NCBI RefSeq assembly: GCF_900104845.1
Contig: NZ_FNSR01000003.1
Location: 992,001 to 1,056,000, forward strand
DNA: 64,000 bases
Direction of reading: 5' to 3'
DNA from: Paraburkholderia caballeronis
Lineage (GTDB): Bacteria; Pseudomonadota; Gammaproteobacteria; Burkholderiales; Burkholderiaceae
Below are positions 1 to 8,136 of this stretch, piece by piece. Each line of letters starts with the position of its first letter. The first letter of the stretch is position 1. The notes under the pieces are model-generated. The model was not told where the DNA came from. It saw only the letters and a program-made list of their open reading frames with translations, and ran no database searches. The position numbers were made by a program, and so were the translations under genes.

Positions 1-347
1 AATCACGATTTTTTAATCTCCATAATAAAAATCCCACAAAAACTTACGAACCTAATTCGTAACGTTCAATTTCGCCGGCCGATATTCAAACGCATTTACG
101 GAATAAAAACTGGATTGACGTCCGTCAATAACCATCCCGAACCGCCCCGTCTCAAAAATTATCACCCGGATAATTGAATCAATTTGTATTGCATAAATCA
201 GGCCCAACTTCGCGACGTGAAAAGCTTGTCACGCTACAAATCACGGGTCTTTCTCCTGAGCAGATCAAAAATCTTTTCTCAAAAAGACGATACGCAAAGT
301 TGGATTTCCTCGCTGTGTTTTTTAATCAACTTCCAACAGGATCAGAT
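1..347 (+). promoter_or_regulatory. AT-rich upstream region of the fimbrial operon
   Basis: This stretch holds no convincing gene and is clearly more AT-rich than the following DNA, as expected for a fimbrial control region. Two dyads are visible. One has arms TTGACG and CGTCAA separated by 2 bases (115-128). The other has arms AATTATC and GATAATT separated by 5 bases (157-175). The reading frame of the pilin stays open back to 174, but that extension has no signal-peptide character and is taken as untranslated leader. I could not pick a convincing -10/-35 pair. Candidate controllers are the RcsB/BvgA-like regulator encoded at 7474-8136 or an H-NS-type silencer; that link is inference only. 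Confidence 0.45.
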
Positions 348-905
348 ATGAACCGGAAGATCATCGCTTCCACGCTGGCGCTCGCCGCCATCGGACTTTC
401 CACCAGCGCCTTCGCGACCGGCCCGCAAACCGGCCAGATCCAGATTACCGGCAAGGTCGTCGATACGACCTGCTCCGTCGACGCCGCATCGCAAAACGTC
501 ACGGTCACGCTGCCGACCGTCGACAAGTCCTCGCTTTCGTCGGCGGCCAGCAGCGCCGCGCTGACGCCGTTCGCGATCACCGTGGACGGCTGCGCGCAGA
601 CCGACGGCGCGGATACCGTTTCGGTGGCGTTCGTTCCCGACAGCAACGTCGATGCAAACGGCAACCTGCTGAACCAGGCTGCCGGCGGCGCGCAGAACGT
701 GGCCGTGCAGATTCTCGACAACAGCCGCAACGTCGTGAACGTCAACACCGACACGGTCACCGCACAGCAGGCGCGCGGCTCCTCGACCGACGTCGCCGGC
801 GCGCCGGTCACGCTCCAGTACTACGCGCAGTACTACTCGGCACTCGGCGGCACGACGGCGGGCGCAGTCAGCGCGCTCGCGAACTTCCAGCTCGTCTACA
901 AGTAA
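348..905 (+). CDS. fimA: Major fimbrial subunit (type 1-like pilin)
   Basis: This is a secreted pilin of 185 residues, to be assembled on the cell surface by the chaperone and usher encoded next. Residues 1-23 form a classic signal peptide (MNRKIIASTLALAAIGLSTS then AFA). The mature part begins with the usual pilin opening GQIQITGKVVDTTC, has a second Cys (VDGC) for the single intramolecular disulfide, and ends in FQLVYK with the penultimate aromatic residue chaperones recognise. The ATG at 348 was chosen because it begins the signal peptide and is preceded by CAGGATCAGAT, an acceptable ribosome site. It is the first gene of a four-gene operon (pilin, chaperone, usher, adhesin). Family assignment is firm; the fimA name is by analogy with type 1 pili. 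Confidence 0.9.
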   Translation: MNRKIIASTLALAAIGLSTSAFATGPQTGQIQITGKVVDTTCSVDAASQNVTVTLPTVDKSSLSSAASSAALTPFAITVDGCAQTDGADTVSVAFVPDSNVDANGNLLNQAAGGAQNVAVQILDNSRNVVNVNTDTVTAQQARGSSTDVAGAPVTLQYYAQYYSALGGTTAGAVSALANFQLVYK

Positions 906-914
906 TGCCCGACG

Positions 915-950
915 CCCGGGCGTGCCCCGGGGCAATTTGCCGTTTTTTTT
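915..950 (+). terminator. Possible partial terminator/attenuator after the pilin gene
   Basis: Ten bases after the pilin stop, two CCCGGG hexamers (915-920 and 926-931) can pair around a 5-base loop. They are followed by a short GGCA/TGCC hairpin and then eight consecutive T residues (943-950), ending just before the chaperone start. This resembles the leaky terminators that keep pilin expression above that of the distal genes. The stems are short and overlapping, so the call is tentative. Confidence 0.4.
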
Positions 951-963
951 GGTGTACCCGTCC

Positions 964-1686
964 ATGAAACGCTTCATCTTCGCGGCCGCACTGCTTTCGC
1001 TGTTCGGCGCCGCAGCACCCGCATCCGCCGGCGTCGTCATCGAAGGGACACGAGTCGTCTATCCCGCCCGCGACCGCGAGGTCACCGTGAAGATGACCAA
1101 CAAGGGAGACGGTCCGGTGCTGATGCAGGTCTGGGCGGATCGCGGCGACGCGCATTCGCAGCCGCAGACCGCGGATGCGCCGTTCCTGATCACGCCGCCT
1201 ATCTTCCGGCTCGACGCGGGCAAGGGACAGGCGGTCCGCATGGTCTTCACCGGCGACGCCGTGCCGGCCGACCGCGAATCGCTGTTCTGGTTCAACGCGC
1301 TGGAAGTGCCGACGATGCCCGCCGACGCCGACCGGAACTACATGCAGATCGCCGTTCGCTCACGGCTGAAGCTGTTCTACCGGCCGGAAGGCCTGCGCGG
1401 CGACCTGTCGTCCGCGGTCGAAAGCGTCACCTGGAAAGTCGAACCGACGGCCAACGGCTACAGGCTGCACGGCGAGAATCCGAGTCCGTATCACGTCACG
1501 TTCACCAAGCTGCAGGTGACGCAGGACGGCAAGACCTATGAGGCGGAGAACGGCATGATCGATCCGCTAAGCGGCCGTGACTTCCCGTTGCCCGGTTTTC
1601 CGGGGAGGCACGCGGACGCGAAGGTCCACTACAACTGGATGAGCGACTACGGTCCGGGGCCGCGCGCAGAAGCGGCTTTGCAGTAG
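964..1686 (+). CDS. fimC: Periplasmic fimbrial chaperone (FimC/PapD family)
   Basis: A periplasmic chaperone of 240 residues that donates a beta strand to pilin subunits and delivers them to the usher. The signal peptide is MKRFIFAAALLSLFGAAAPA followed by SA. The two-Ig-fold family is shown by GTRVVYPA near the mature N-terminus, by NKGDGPVLMQVWAD, by the signature segment RSRLKLFYRPEGLRG, and by the domain-2 segment SPYHVTFTKLQV. The ATG at 964 was chosen over an in-frame ATG at 922 because it starts the signal peptide. Its stop TAG shares one base with the GTG proposed as usher start, so the two are translationally coupled. Length is normal for the family. Confidence 0.92.
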   Translation: MKRFIFAAALLSLFGAAAPASAGVVIEGTRVVYPARDREVTVKMTNKGDGPVLMQVWADRGDAHSQPQTADAPFLITPPIFRLDAGKGQAVRMVFTGDAVPADRESLFWFNALEVPTMPADADRNYMQIAVRSRLKLFYRPEGLRGDLSSAVESVTWKVEPTANGYRLHGENPSPYHVTFTKLQVTQDGKTYEAENGMIDPLSGRDFPLPGFPGRHADAKVHYNWMSDYGPGPRAEAALQ

Positions 1687-4418
1687 TGCGCCGCCCATCC
1701 CACGCACACCGCCGCGCAGCGCCGGAACGATCGGGCGCGCGCGGCCCGAGCCGTCCGGAGGTGCCCGCGCCTTTCCGGCGGTCGATCGCGGCCACGTCGG
1801 TCGGCGCGGCGGTCGCCGCCATGTCGATGACCCCGTTCGCCTGGGCCGGCAACACCGCCACTGAACTCGCCTCGTTCAATCCCGCGTTCGTGCACGGCGT
1901 CGATGGGCAACCGGTCGACCTGTCCCGCTTCGAACGCGGCGATCAGCTTGGGCCGGGCGGCTACCGCGCCGACATCTACGTGAATCAGACCTGGATCGGG
2001 CGCGAGGACATCACGGTCCGCGCGGGCACGGGCGACAACACGTCGTCCGTCGTGTGCTTTTCGCGCCAGCAGATCGCGCGCATCGGCCTCGATGTCAACG
2101 CGCTGCCGAACCGCGATGCGGCCACGACCGCGCTCGATACCGACTGCATCGATCCCGCCCAACTCGTGCCGGACGCCCACGTCGATTTCGACCTGTCGAA
2201 TCTTCGCATCGACGCGAGCATCCCGCAGGCTTACCTCAGGCGCACCGCGCGCGGCTACGTCGATCCGAAGGACTGGGACGGCGGCGTGACCGCGGGGTTC
2301 GTCGACTACAACGCGAACGCGTTCCGCACGCAAACGAGCGGCGTGTCGCAGACGCAGTATTACCTCGGCCTGAACGCCGGCGTGAACGTAGGCGGCTGGC
2401 GGCTGCGGCACAGCGGCAGCTTCACCGAAAGCGCCGGCGGCTACGCCAGCGCCGGCAGCCAGTACACCGCGATCAGCACCTACGCGCAGCACGACATCAC
2501 GCGGCTGAAGTCGCAACTGACCGTCGGCCAGTACTACACGCCATCCGATCTGTTCGACAGCGTGCCGTACACCGGCGTGCAGTTGACGTCCGATGACCGG
2601 ATGCTCCCCGACTCGCAGCGCGGCTTCGCGCCGGTAATCCGCGCGACTGCGCTAACCAATGCGCGCGTGACGGTCCGCCAGGGCAACAACGTCGTGTACG
2701 AGACGACGGTCGCACCGGGGCCGTTCGTCATCGAGGACCTCTACAACACGGGTTATGCCGGGGATCTGAACGTCAGCATCACCGAGGCCGACGGCAGCGT
2801 TCGCCGCTTCGTCGTGCCGTTCGCTTCGGTGCCGCAACTGCGCCGCCCCGGCGTGTCGCGCTTCAGCGTCAGCGCCGGCAAGTATCGCGACAGCACGCTC
2901 GCGCGCACGCCGACGTTCGTCGAGGCGACCTACCAGCGCGGCCTGTCGAACCTGCTGACCGGTTATGCCGGCGTGATCGCCGCGTCGCACTATCAGTCGG
3001 CACAGGCGGGCGTCGCGTTGAGCACGCCGGTCGGCGCATTCGCGACCGATGTCACGTTTTCGAAAGCGACCGATCTTCCGTCGGTCGTCGAGCCGGGACA
3101 CGGCACGACCGGCCGAAGCTACCGGATCAGCTACAGCAAGCTCGTGGACTGGACGCAGACGAACTTCGTCGTGGCCGCCTACCGGTTCTCCAGCCCCGGT
3201 TATCTGAGCCTGGGCGACTACGCGCAAGCGATGAACAGCACGGGCGCCGCGGCATTTCGCCAGCGCAACCGCTTCCAGGTCAACGTCAGCCAGCCGCTCG
3301 GCGACGGCTGGGGCAGCGTGTACCTGAGCGGCTCCGCGCAGAACTACTGGAACGGCGCGAAGGGCAGCGACATCAGCTACCAGGCCGGCTACTCGAACAA
3401 CATCGGCCGCGTGAACCTGACGCTGTCGGCGGGACGCACGCTGTCCACCGGCAGCGCCGCGGTCACGCAATACATGCTGACCGCGACGGTCCCGCTCGGA
3501 CGCGGTCCGCGCACGCCGTATCTGAACACGTCCGTCACCTACTCGGACACCGGCAATTCGTACGTGCAGGCCGGCCTGTCCGGCTCCGCCGGCGACGCGA
3601 ACCAGTTCAGCTACAGCGTGTTCGGCTCCCATGCCGGCGGCAACGGCGACACGTCGACGAACGGCGGCGCAAGCGCGGCCTACCAGGGCGCGAACGGGGT
3701 GCTGACCGGCAGCTTCAGCGCGGGACAGCACTACACGCAGGCGAACCTCGGCGTCAGCGGGAGCATCGTCGGCCACGCGGGCGGCGTGAACTTCACGTCG
3801 CAGCAAGGCGAAACCCGCGCGCTCGTCGAGGCGGACGGCGCGGCCGGCGCGACGCTGTCGAACAGCATCGGCGCGGCCGTCGGCCGCAACGGCTACGGGG
3901 TCGTCAGCGGGCTCATGCCGTATCGGCAGAACGACGTCGCGCTCGATCCGAAAGGCACGTCGCCGGACGTCGAATTGCAGATCACGTCGCAAAGCGTCGC
4001 GCCGCGCTACGGATCGGTCGTGCTGCTCAAGTATCCGACCGTCACCGGCAAGCCGCTGCTGCTGCACCTGACCCGCGACGACGGAGGCAACCTGCCGGTC
4101 GGCGCGGAAGTGTTCGACAGCCACGATTCGCTGATCGCCGTCGTCGGACAGGGCAGCCGGATCTTCTTTCGCTCGGCGGACGCGCACGGCACGCTGCGGG
4201 TCCGCTGGGGCGACGGCGACGACCGCCAATGCTCGGTCGCGTACAGCATGCCGGCCGCCGCGCAGGACAATGCGAGCGCCTACCTGCGAGCGGACGCGGC
4301 GTGCGTCCGGCACGCATCGTCGAAGCCCGAACCCCAGCCACAACCGGCAACCGCCGAACGTCCGGCGGACGCGTCGCACGACACCGTGTCTATGTCCACG
4401 AGCAGGAGCGACTCTTGA
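1686..4418 (+). CDS. fimD: Outer-membrane fimbrial usher (FimD/PapC family)
   Basis: An outer-membrane usher of up to 910 residues, through which chaperone-pilin complexes are secreted and polymerised. The N-terminal periplasmic domain begins at FNPAFVHG (near residue 64). The barrel and plug region carries the usher signature around TSDDRMLPDSQRGFAPVI and the PGPFVIEDLYNTGYAGDL segment. Late CTDs include PRYGSVVLLKYPTVTGKPLL. The start is uncertain: GTG at 1686 overlaps the chaperone stop, but the real signal peptide (IAATSVGAAVAAMSMTPFAWAG) begins about 33 residues in, so a later start (for example GTG at 1761) is possible. The tail after residue ~870 is Pro/Gln/Ser-rich and not typical of ushers. 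Confidence 0.92.
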   Translation: MRRPSHAHRRAAPERSGARGPSRPEVPAPFRRSIAATSVGAAVAAMSMTPFAWAGNTATELASFNPAFVHGVDGQPVDLSRFERGDQLGPGGYRADIYVNQTWIGREDITVRAGTGDNTSSVVCFSRQQIARIGLDVNALPNRDAATTALDTDCIDPAQLVPDAHVDFDLSNLRIDASIPQAYLRRTARGYVDPKDWDGGVTAGFVDYNANAFRTQTSGVSQTQYYLGLNAGVNVGGWRLRHSGSFTESAGGYASAGSQYTAISTYAQHDITRLKSQLTVGQYYTPSDLFDSVPYTGVQLTSDDRMLPDSQRGFAPVIRATALTNARVTVRQGNNVVYETTVAPGPFVIEDLYNTGYAGDLNVSITEADGSVRRFVVPFASVPQLRRPGVSRFSVSAGKYRDSTLARTPTFVEATYQRGLSNLLTGYAGVIAASHYQSAQAGVALSTPVGAFATDVTFSKATDLPSVVEPGHGTTGRSYRISYSKLVDWTQTNFVVAAYRFSSPGYLSLGDYAQAMNSTGAAAFRQRNRFQVNVSQPLGDGWGSVYLSGSAQNYWNGAKGSDISYQAGYSNNIGRVNLTLSAGRTLSTGSAAVTQYMLTATVPLGRGPRTPYLNTSVTYSDTGNSYVQAGLSGSAGDANQFSYSVFGSHAGGNGDTSTNGGASAAYQGANGVLTGSFSAGQHYTQANLGVSGSIVGHAGGVNFTSQQGETRALVEADGAAGATLSNSIGAAVGRNGYGVVSGLMPYRQNDVALDPKGTSPDVELQITSQSVAPRYGSVVLLKYPTVTGKPLLLHLTRDDGGNLPVGAEVFDSHDSLIAVVGQGSRIFFRSADAHGTLRVRWGDGDDRQCSVAYSMPAAAQDNASAYLRADAACVRHASSKPEPQPQPATAERPADASHDTVSMSTSRSDS

Positions 4419-5428
4419 AAAAATTCCTATTCGCACTGCTGTTGAGCCTGCTGGCCGTATCAGGCGCACATGCGGCCTGCTCGTTCAAATCGGGCTCCGC
4501 AGTCAACACGTCGATTTCCTTGCCCTCCACGCTGAACGTCCTGAGCGATACGCCGAACGGCACGATCTTGTGGAGCCGCGACTGGCTGTCGAGCGGCAGC
4601 TACAACATCAACTGCTCCGGCTCGGGCGTCGTCGCAGGAACACTGGCTAGCGGAATCGGCACTTCCGTTGACGGCTTCACCAATGCCAAGGGCTATGACT
4701 CGGTCTTCGCGACCAACGTCCCCGGCATCGGCATCTCGGTCTACTGGTGCAACACGGCGGTCGCAAGCTGCAATAGGAACTACGCCGACGTCACGCCGAT
4801 ACCGAGCCTCCCGGCGTCGTGGGGCACGATTTCGGGCTCCAGCTATAACTCCCCGACCTCGTGGTCGGTGCAGCTCGTCAAGACAGGGGCCATCAGCCCA
4901 GGCCCGCTTTCGGCCGGCGGCGTCTCCACCATCTCGTACATGGGGCTCGTCATCGCCACTCTGATGATCACCGGCAGCACGCCTGTCGCAACGCTCGGCT
5001 GTCAGATCAACCCGACCAACATCACGGTCGCATTGCCCACCGTGATGAAACACGACTTCACCGACTCGTCGCCGACGCCGACGGGCACCAGCAAGGCGAC
5101 GCCGTTCAACATCAGCCTCGCCTGCGACGCCGGCGTGCAGGTGCTGTACAAGATCGACGGCACGCAGACCGGCAGCGACACGAACGTGCTGGCCAACTCG
5201 ACCGGCAGCGGAATGGCGCAGGGCATCGGCGTGCAACTGCTCCAGGGCGATCCCGGCAGCAACAGTCCGGTTCCGATCGGCCAGTCGGTCACGTACGGCA
5301 GCCGGACGGCGGGCAGCGGCCCGATGAACATCCCGCTCGTCGCGACCTACTACAAGACCGTGCCGATTGCGAACGTGGTTCCGGGCATCGTGTCGGTGAC
5401 GGCAACGTTTACGGTGCTGTATCAATAG
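4415..5428 (+). CDS. Two-domain fimbrial tip adhesin
   Basis: A secreted protein of 337 residues that probably caps the fimbria. It begins with signal peptide KKFLFALLLSLLAVSGAHA, then a distinct ~190-residue N-terminal receptor-binding-like domain with four cysteines (CSFKS, NINCSG, YWCNT, ASCNR). A C-terminal pilin domain follows from about GCQINPTNITVALPTV to FTVLYQ, containing the pilin Cys pair. This architecture (lectin domain plus pilin domain, last gene of the operon) matches FimH-type adhesins, although the N-domain itself was not recognised and its ligand is unknown. The start is taken as TTG at 4415 because AGGAGCGACTC lies just upstream and it overlaps the usher stop by four bases. 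It ends the operon; a 7-bp dyad (5433-5452) follows without a T-run. Confidence 0.78.
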   Translation: MKKFLFALLLSLLAVSGAHAACSFKSGSAVNTSISLPSTLNVLSDTPNGTILWSRDWLSSGSYNINCSGSGVVAGTLASGIGTSVDGFTNAKGYDSVFATNVPGIGISVYWCNTAVASCNRNYADVTPIPSLPASWGTISGSSYNSPTSWSVQLVKTGAISPGPLSAGGVSTISYMGLVIATLMITGSTPVATLGCQINPTNITVALPTVMKHDFTDSSPTPTGTSKATPFNISLACDAGVQVLYKIDGTQTGSDTNVLANSTGSGMAQGIGVQLLQGDPGSNSPVPIGQSVTYGSRTAGSGPMNIPLVATYYKTVPIANVVPGIVSVTATFTVLYQ

Positions 5429-5540
5429 CCGCCGACGTTGACATTAACGTCGACCGTCGCGCCGCGCCGACCGGCACGCCGTGCATCGTTCGCTGTCCGC
5501 CCCGCGTCGCGTTATGCGGCGAAGCGGACCTCGCGCGACG

Positions 5541-6320
5541 CTACCGCGAATACCGCAGCAGCGGCCGGCCGTCCAGCGGCTGCGTGTCCCGCGCGTTGTG
5601 CGCGTATAGCCGCGTGAACGCGGCAACATCGTCGCGCGAGACGTCGACCGGCTCGCTCAGCACGTACCACTCGACGTTCTCGTTCAACGGCGGAGTCGTC
5701 AGCGAGCCGAGGTAGTGGTAATACGCATCGATGTCGCCGGGCATCAGCTTCGCGACGTCGAACTGCGCGATCGGCGTCTGCACGTCGCGCTTCGCCGCCC
5801 GCACGATCGTCGCGAACTGCGCGTTCTCTGCACCCTCCCGATACAGCACCGCGACCACGGCCAGCCGGCCGTCCTGTGCGCGAAACACGAAATGCCCTTC
5901 GAGCGGGTAACGCTCGCCGTCGATCGTATGCTCGGACGGCGCGTGGAAATGCGCCTGAACGAGATCGAAGTGACGGCCGCGGATCGTGGCCGAGCCGCCG
6001 GCCGGCACGACCTGCACCGTATGCCCGTTGTCGGTCACGGTCGCGCCCGTCTGCCCGACGTGAACGGCGATCCGGTCGTTTTCGTCGGACGCGCGCGCGG
6101 CGTTCACGACGTCCGCGCTGCGGATCGCGATCGGCGACTGCGAGTGGCCGGACTCGATATGCCACGCCTTCTGATGGTCGTAGTCGAACGATTCGGCGTG
6201 CGGCGCCGAAGCCGCCGACGCGGGATTCGCGCAGGCGGGATAGCTGGACCAGGCGGCCGTCGCGGCAACCGCGATGCAGGCGGCGCGCCGCACATTTGCA
6301 TGGAGAACAAGCGGATTCAT
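5541..6320 (-). CDS. Periplasmic alpha-class carbonic anhydrase
   Basis: Catalyses reversible hydration of CO2 to bicarbonate; alpha-class bacterial enzymes are exported to the periplasm. The 259-residue product has a signal-like N-terminus (AACIAVAATAAWSSYPACA). It then carries the family motifs GHSQSPIAI, HFHAPSEHTIDG and PLEGHFVF. The expected zinc ligands are His124, His126 and His143, and the gatekeeper residues around SEHTIDG are intact. SLTTPPLNENVEWYVL is the conserved substrate-pocket segment with the Thr-Thr pair. Start ATG 6320 is preferred to ATG 6368, whose extra 16 residues would sit in front of the signal peptide. It is a single gene facing the fimbrial operon convergently. All active-site residues look functional. 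Confidence 0.92.
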   Translation of the reverse strand: MNPLVLHANVRRAACIAVAATAAWSSYPACANPASAASAPHAESFDYDHQKAWHIESGHSQSPIAIRSADVVNAARASDENDRIAVHVGQTGATVTDNGHTVQVVPAGGSATIRGRHFDLVQAHFHAPSEHTIDGERYPLEGHFVFRAQDGRLAVVAVLYREGAENAQFATIVRAAKRDVQTPIAQFDVAKLMPGDIDAYYHYLGSLTTPPLNENVEWYVLSEPVDVSRDDVAAFTRLYAHNARDTQPLDGRPLLRYSR

Positions 6321-6669
6321 GTGAATTCGGAAAAGGAAGTTGAACGAAGCCGGTCGTTTCGTCCGCAACCTGCGGCGGGGAAGCCCGAACCGGCGGCAGG
6401 ATTATTCAATCGACCGCGCTGGCGGTCCTTGCCGTGCATCCGCTTTCCACGTCGCGCCGCGGCCGGGCCGATGACAGACATCAACGCTGTCGGCGGAATT
6501 GACATCCGCATGAAGTTCGTCCGACTCGCGATATCGAATTTCTTCCATATCGGACAGCCGGTCCGACCGCCAAAATTGATGAGGTCCCAACGGGACCCCG
6601 CCCGAAAGGAAAAAACATAAGCGTGTCGGCGCATGCCGTTCGACCCGCGACGCAGTCCCGGAGAGCTTC
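6321..6669. other. Divergent intergenic region with a small hairpin
   Basis: This spacer separates the carbonic anhydrase gene from the small membrane protein gene, so it should hold both promoters. I see one compact hairpin, GGTCCC-AAC-GGGACC, at 6583-6597, about 70 bases before the plus-strand start. On the minus strand its downstream flank includes CATCAATTTT, too weak a T-run to call a terminator. Open frames crossing this region have no recognisable content. Confidence 0.4.
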
Positions 6670-7149
6670 ATGGCAGTCCACCATCCCCCAAAGCCTCGCG
6701 GCTCGCATGACGTGCGGCTCGTCGGCGACAGTCCTGTTGCACCGCTCGCGATCTCGCTCGCGGCGTTCGTGATCGCGTGCGCGGCGCTCGTCGCGCTGGC
6801 GCTGCCGCATACGTCGGGCCGCTGGCAAACCGCTTTCGCGATGCTGGTGATCGCCGCGATGGCGGCCGCGTCGTGGTGCTTCAACCGCGCGCTGCGCACC
6901 GAGCGCCGGAAAACCGAAGCCGCGCGGACGCTGCCGTCCGCGCCCCACCGCGCGACGCGCCCCCGCGACGTCCTGCCCGCGGCCGCGCCGGTCCGGCGCT
7001 TCACCGATCTGCGCACGACCGAATGCCATCGAGAATCGTCCGACGGCAAGGCGTTCACCGTCCGCTGCTTCCGCGCCGACTGCCCGTCCGCGCCCACCTG
7101 CCCCACGCCTTCCAGCACGCCCGCCCCGCAACGGCCGGACCGGCACTGA
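6670..7149 (+). CDS. Small membrane protein of unknown function
   Basis: I do not recognise this 159-residue protein. Two hydrophobic segments are clear: residues ~25-46 (PLAISLAAFVIACAALVALA) and ~54-70 (FAMLVIAAMAAASWCF). The remainder is a basic, Pro/Arg-rich, probably disordered cytoplasmic tail with Cys residues near the end (ECHRES, RCFRADCPSAPTC). The ATG is supported by CCGGAGAGCTTC directly upstream. It stands alone between the carbonic anhydrase and the two-component genes and could be a lineage-specific membrane protein. Coding potential is reasonable but the tail composition makes the exact stop less persuasive. Confidence 0.6.
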   Translation: MAVHHPPKPRGSHDVRLVGDSPVAPLAISLAAFVIACAALVALALPHTSGRWQTAFAMLVIAAMAAASWCFNRALRTERRKTEAARTLPSAPHRATRPRDVLPAAAPVRRFTDLRTTECHRESSDGKAFTVRCFRADCPSAPTCPTPSSTPAPQRPDRH

Positions 7150-7287
7150 CCGGGCACGCGCCGGCCTGACCTTGCCGCTGCCGTGACACAATAGGCGGCG
7201 CGCCGGCGGCATCCCGCGCCGCCGGCGGCACCCGCTTCGCACTGTCACCGTCGGCGGACCGCATCCGGGTCCGCCCCGAGGAGCGTG

Positions 7288-7437
7288 ATGATGGTCATCG
7301 ATACGGAGCACGTCGTCCGTGGCGCGCGCATCGGGCAGCGCCGGTCTCCGCCCGTCCCCGCCAGCAGTCCGCGGCCTGACGCCCCACCCCGCCGCACTGC
7401 GCGCCACCGCCGGCGCATTCGCCGCAGCGGCGCATAA
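7288..7437 (+). CDS. Candidate short ORF (49 residues) with a strong ribosome site
   Basis: The otherwise empty gap between the small membrane protein and the response regulator contains ATGATGGTCATCGATACG, preceded by GAGGAGCGTG, one of the best Shine-Dalgarno matches in the neighbourhood. The product starts MMVIDTEHVVRGARIGQRRS and ends in a very basic Arg-rich tail (RRTARHRRRIRRSGA). It stops 36 bases before the regulator start, so it could be a leader peptide or small protein co-transcribed with the two-component system. No homologue is recognised, and in DNA this GC-rich a 49-codon frame can be accidental. Confidence 0.3.
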   Translation: MMVIDTEHVVRGARIGQRRSPPVPASSPRPDAPPRRTARHRRRIRRSGA

Positions 7438-7473
7438 CGGCCGGCTGCCCCCGCCCCTCACCCGGACCGCCCC

Positions 7474-8136
7474 ATGATCCCCGGACGCCAATCGCAAGTG
7501 CTCGTCGCCGACGACCATCCGATCGTGCGCATCGCCATGAAGCAGTTGCTGGAATCGCTGCCCGGCATCACGGTGAGCGCCGCGCTGTCGTCGGGCCGCG
7601 AGTTGTTGCAGGCGCTCGAACGTTCGCAGCCGGACCTGATCGTCACCGACTTCACGATGCAGCAGGCGAATCCCGACGAGGACGGCCTGCGGCTCGTCGC
7701 GCGCCTGCGGCGTCTGTATCCGGCGATTCCGGTCGTCGTGTTCACGATGGTGACGAACGGCGCGATCCTGCATCAGCTTTGCCGGCTCGGCGCGGCCGGC
7801 GTGGTCGGCAAGGGCGAGGACATCGCGGCGTTAGGCCAGGTGTGCCGGCGCGTGCTGGCCGGCACGCCTGGCCCGCTGCTGTCGCCGGGCGTCGCCGCGC
7901 GGCTGTCCGAAGCGTCCGGCGAGCCGTCCGGCGCCGACGCCGCGCCCGACCTGACCGCGAAGGAACTCGAAATCGTACGGCTGTTCGCCGGCGGTTCGTC
8001 GCTGACCGACATCGCGCGCCAGTTGAACCGCTCGCTGACGACGGTCGCCACGCAAAAGCGCAGCGCGATGCGCAAGCTGCGCGTCACGTCGAACGCGGAC
8101 CTCGTTGCGTATGCACGGGACCGGGGACTCGCATGA
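7474..8136 (+). CDS. LuxR-type response regulator, RcsB/BvgA-like
   Basis: A DNA-binding response regulator of 220 residues. The receiver domain carries the acidic pair (ADDHP, residues 12-14), the phosphoacceptor Asp59 in VTDF, and a conserved Lys in GKGED. The C-terminal LuxR-type HTH reads LTAKELEIVRLFAGGSSLTD and continues ARQLNRSLTTVATQKRSAM, very close to the RcsB helix-turn-helix (LNRS-KT-S-QK-SAM-KL). Its last codons overlap the start of the hybrid kinase (ATGA), so the two form a phosphorelay unit. The fimbrial operon lies 2 kb upstream, and BvgA/RcsB-type systems commonly control surface structures, so fimbriae are a plausible but unproven target. Confidence 0.9.
   Translation: MIPGRQSQVLVADDHPIVRIAMKQLLESLPGITVSAALSSGRELLQALERSQPDLIVTDFTMQQANPDEDGLRLVARLRRLYPAIPVVVFTMVTNGAILHQLCRLGAAGVVGKGEDIAALGQVCRRVLAGTPGPLLSPGVAARLSEASGEPSGADAAPDLTAKELEIVRLFAGGSSLTDIARQLNRSLTTVATQKRSAMRKLRVTSNADLVAYARDRGLA

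Noticed and set aside
6317..6634. A 105-codon minus-strand frame upstream of the carbonic anhydrase
   Set aside because: No recognisable content; it overlaps the start of the carbonic anhydrase gene and probably its promoter.
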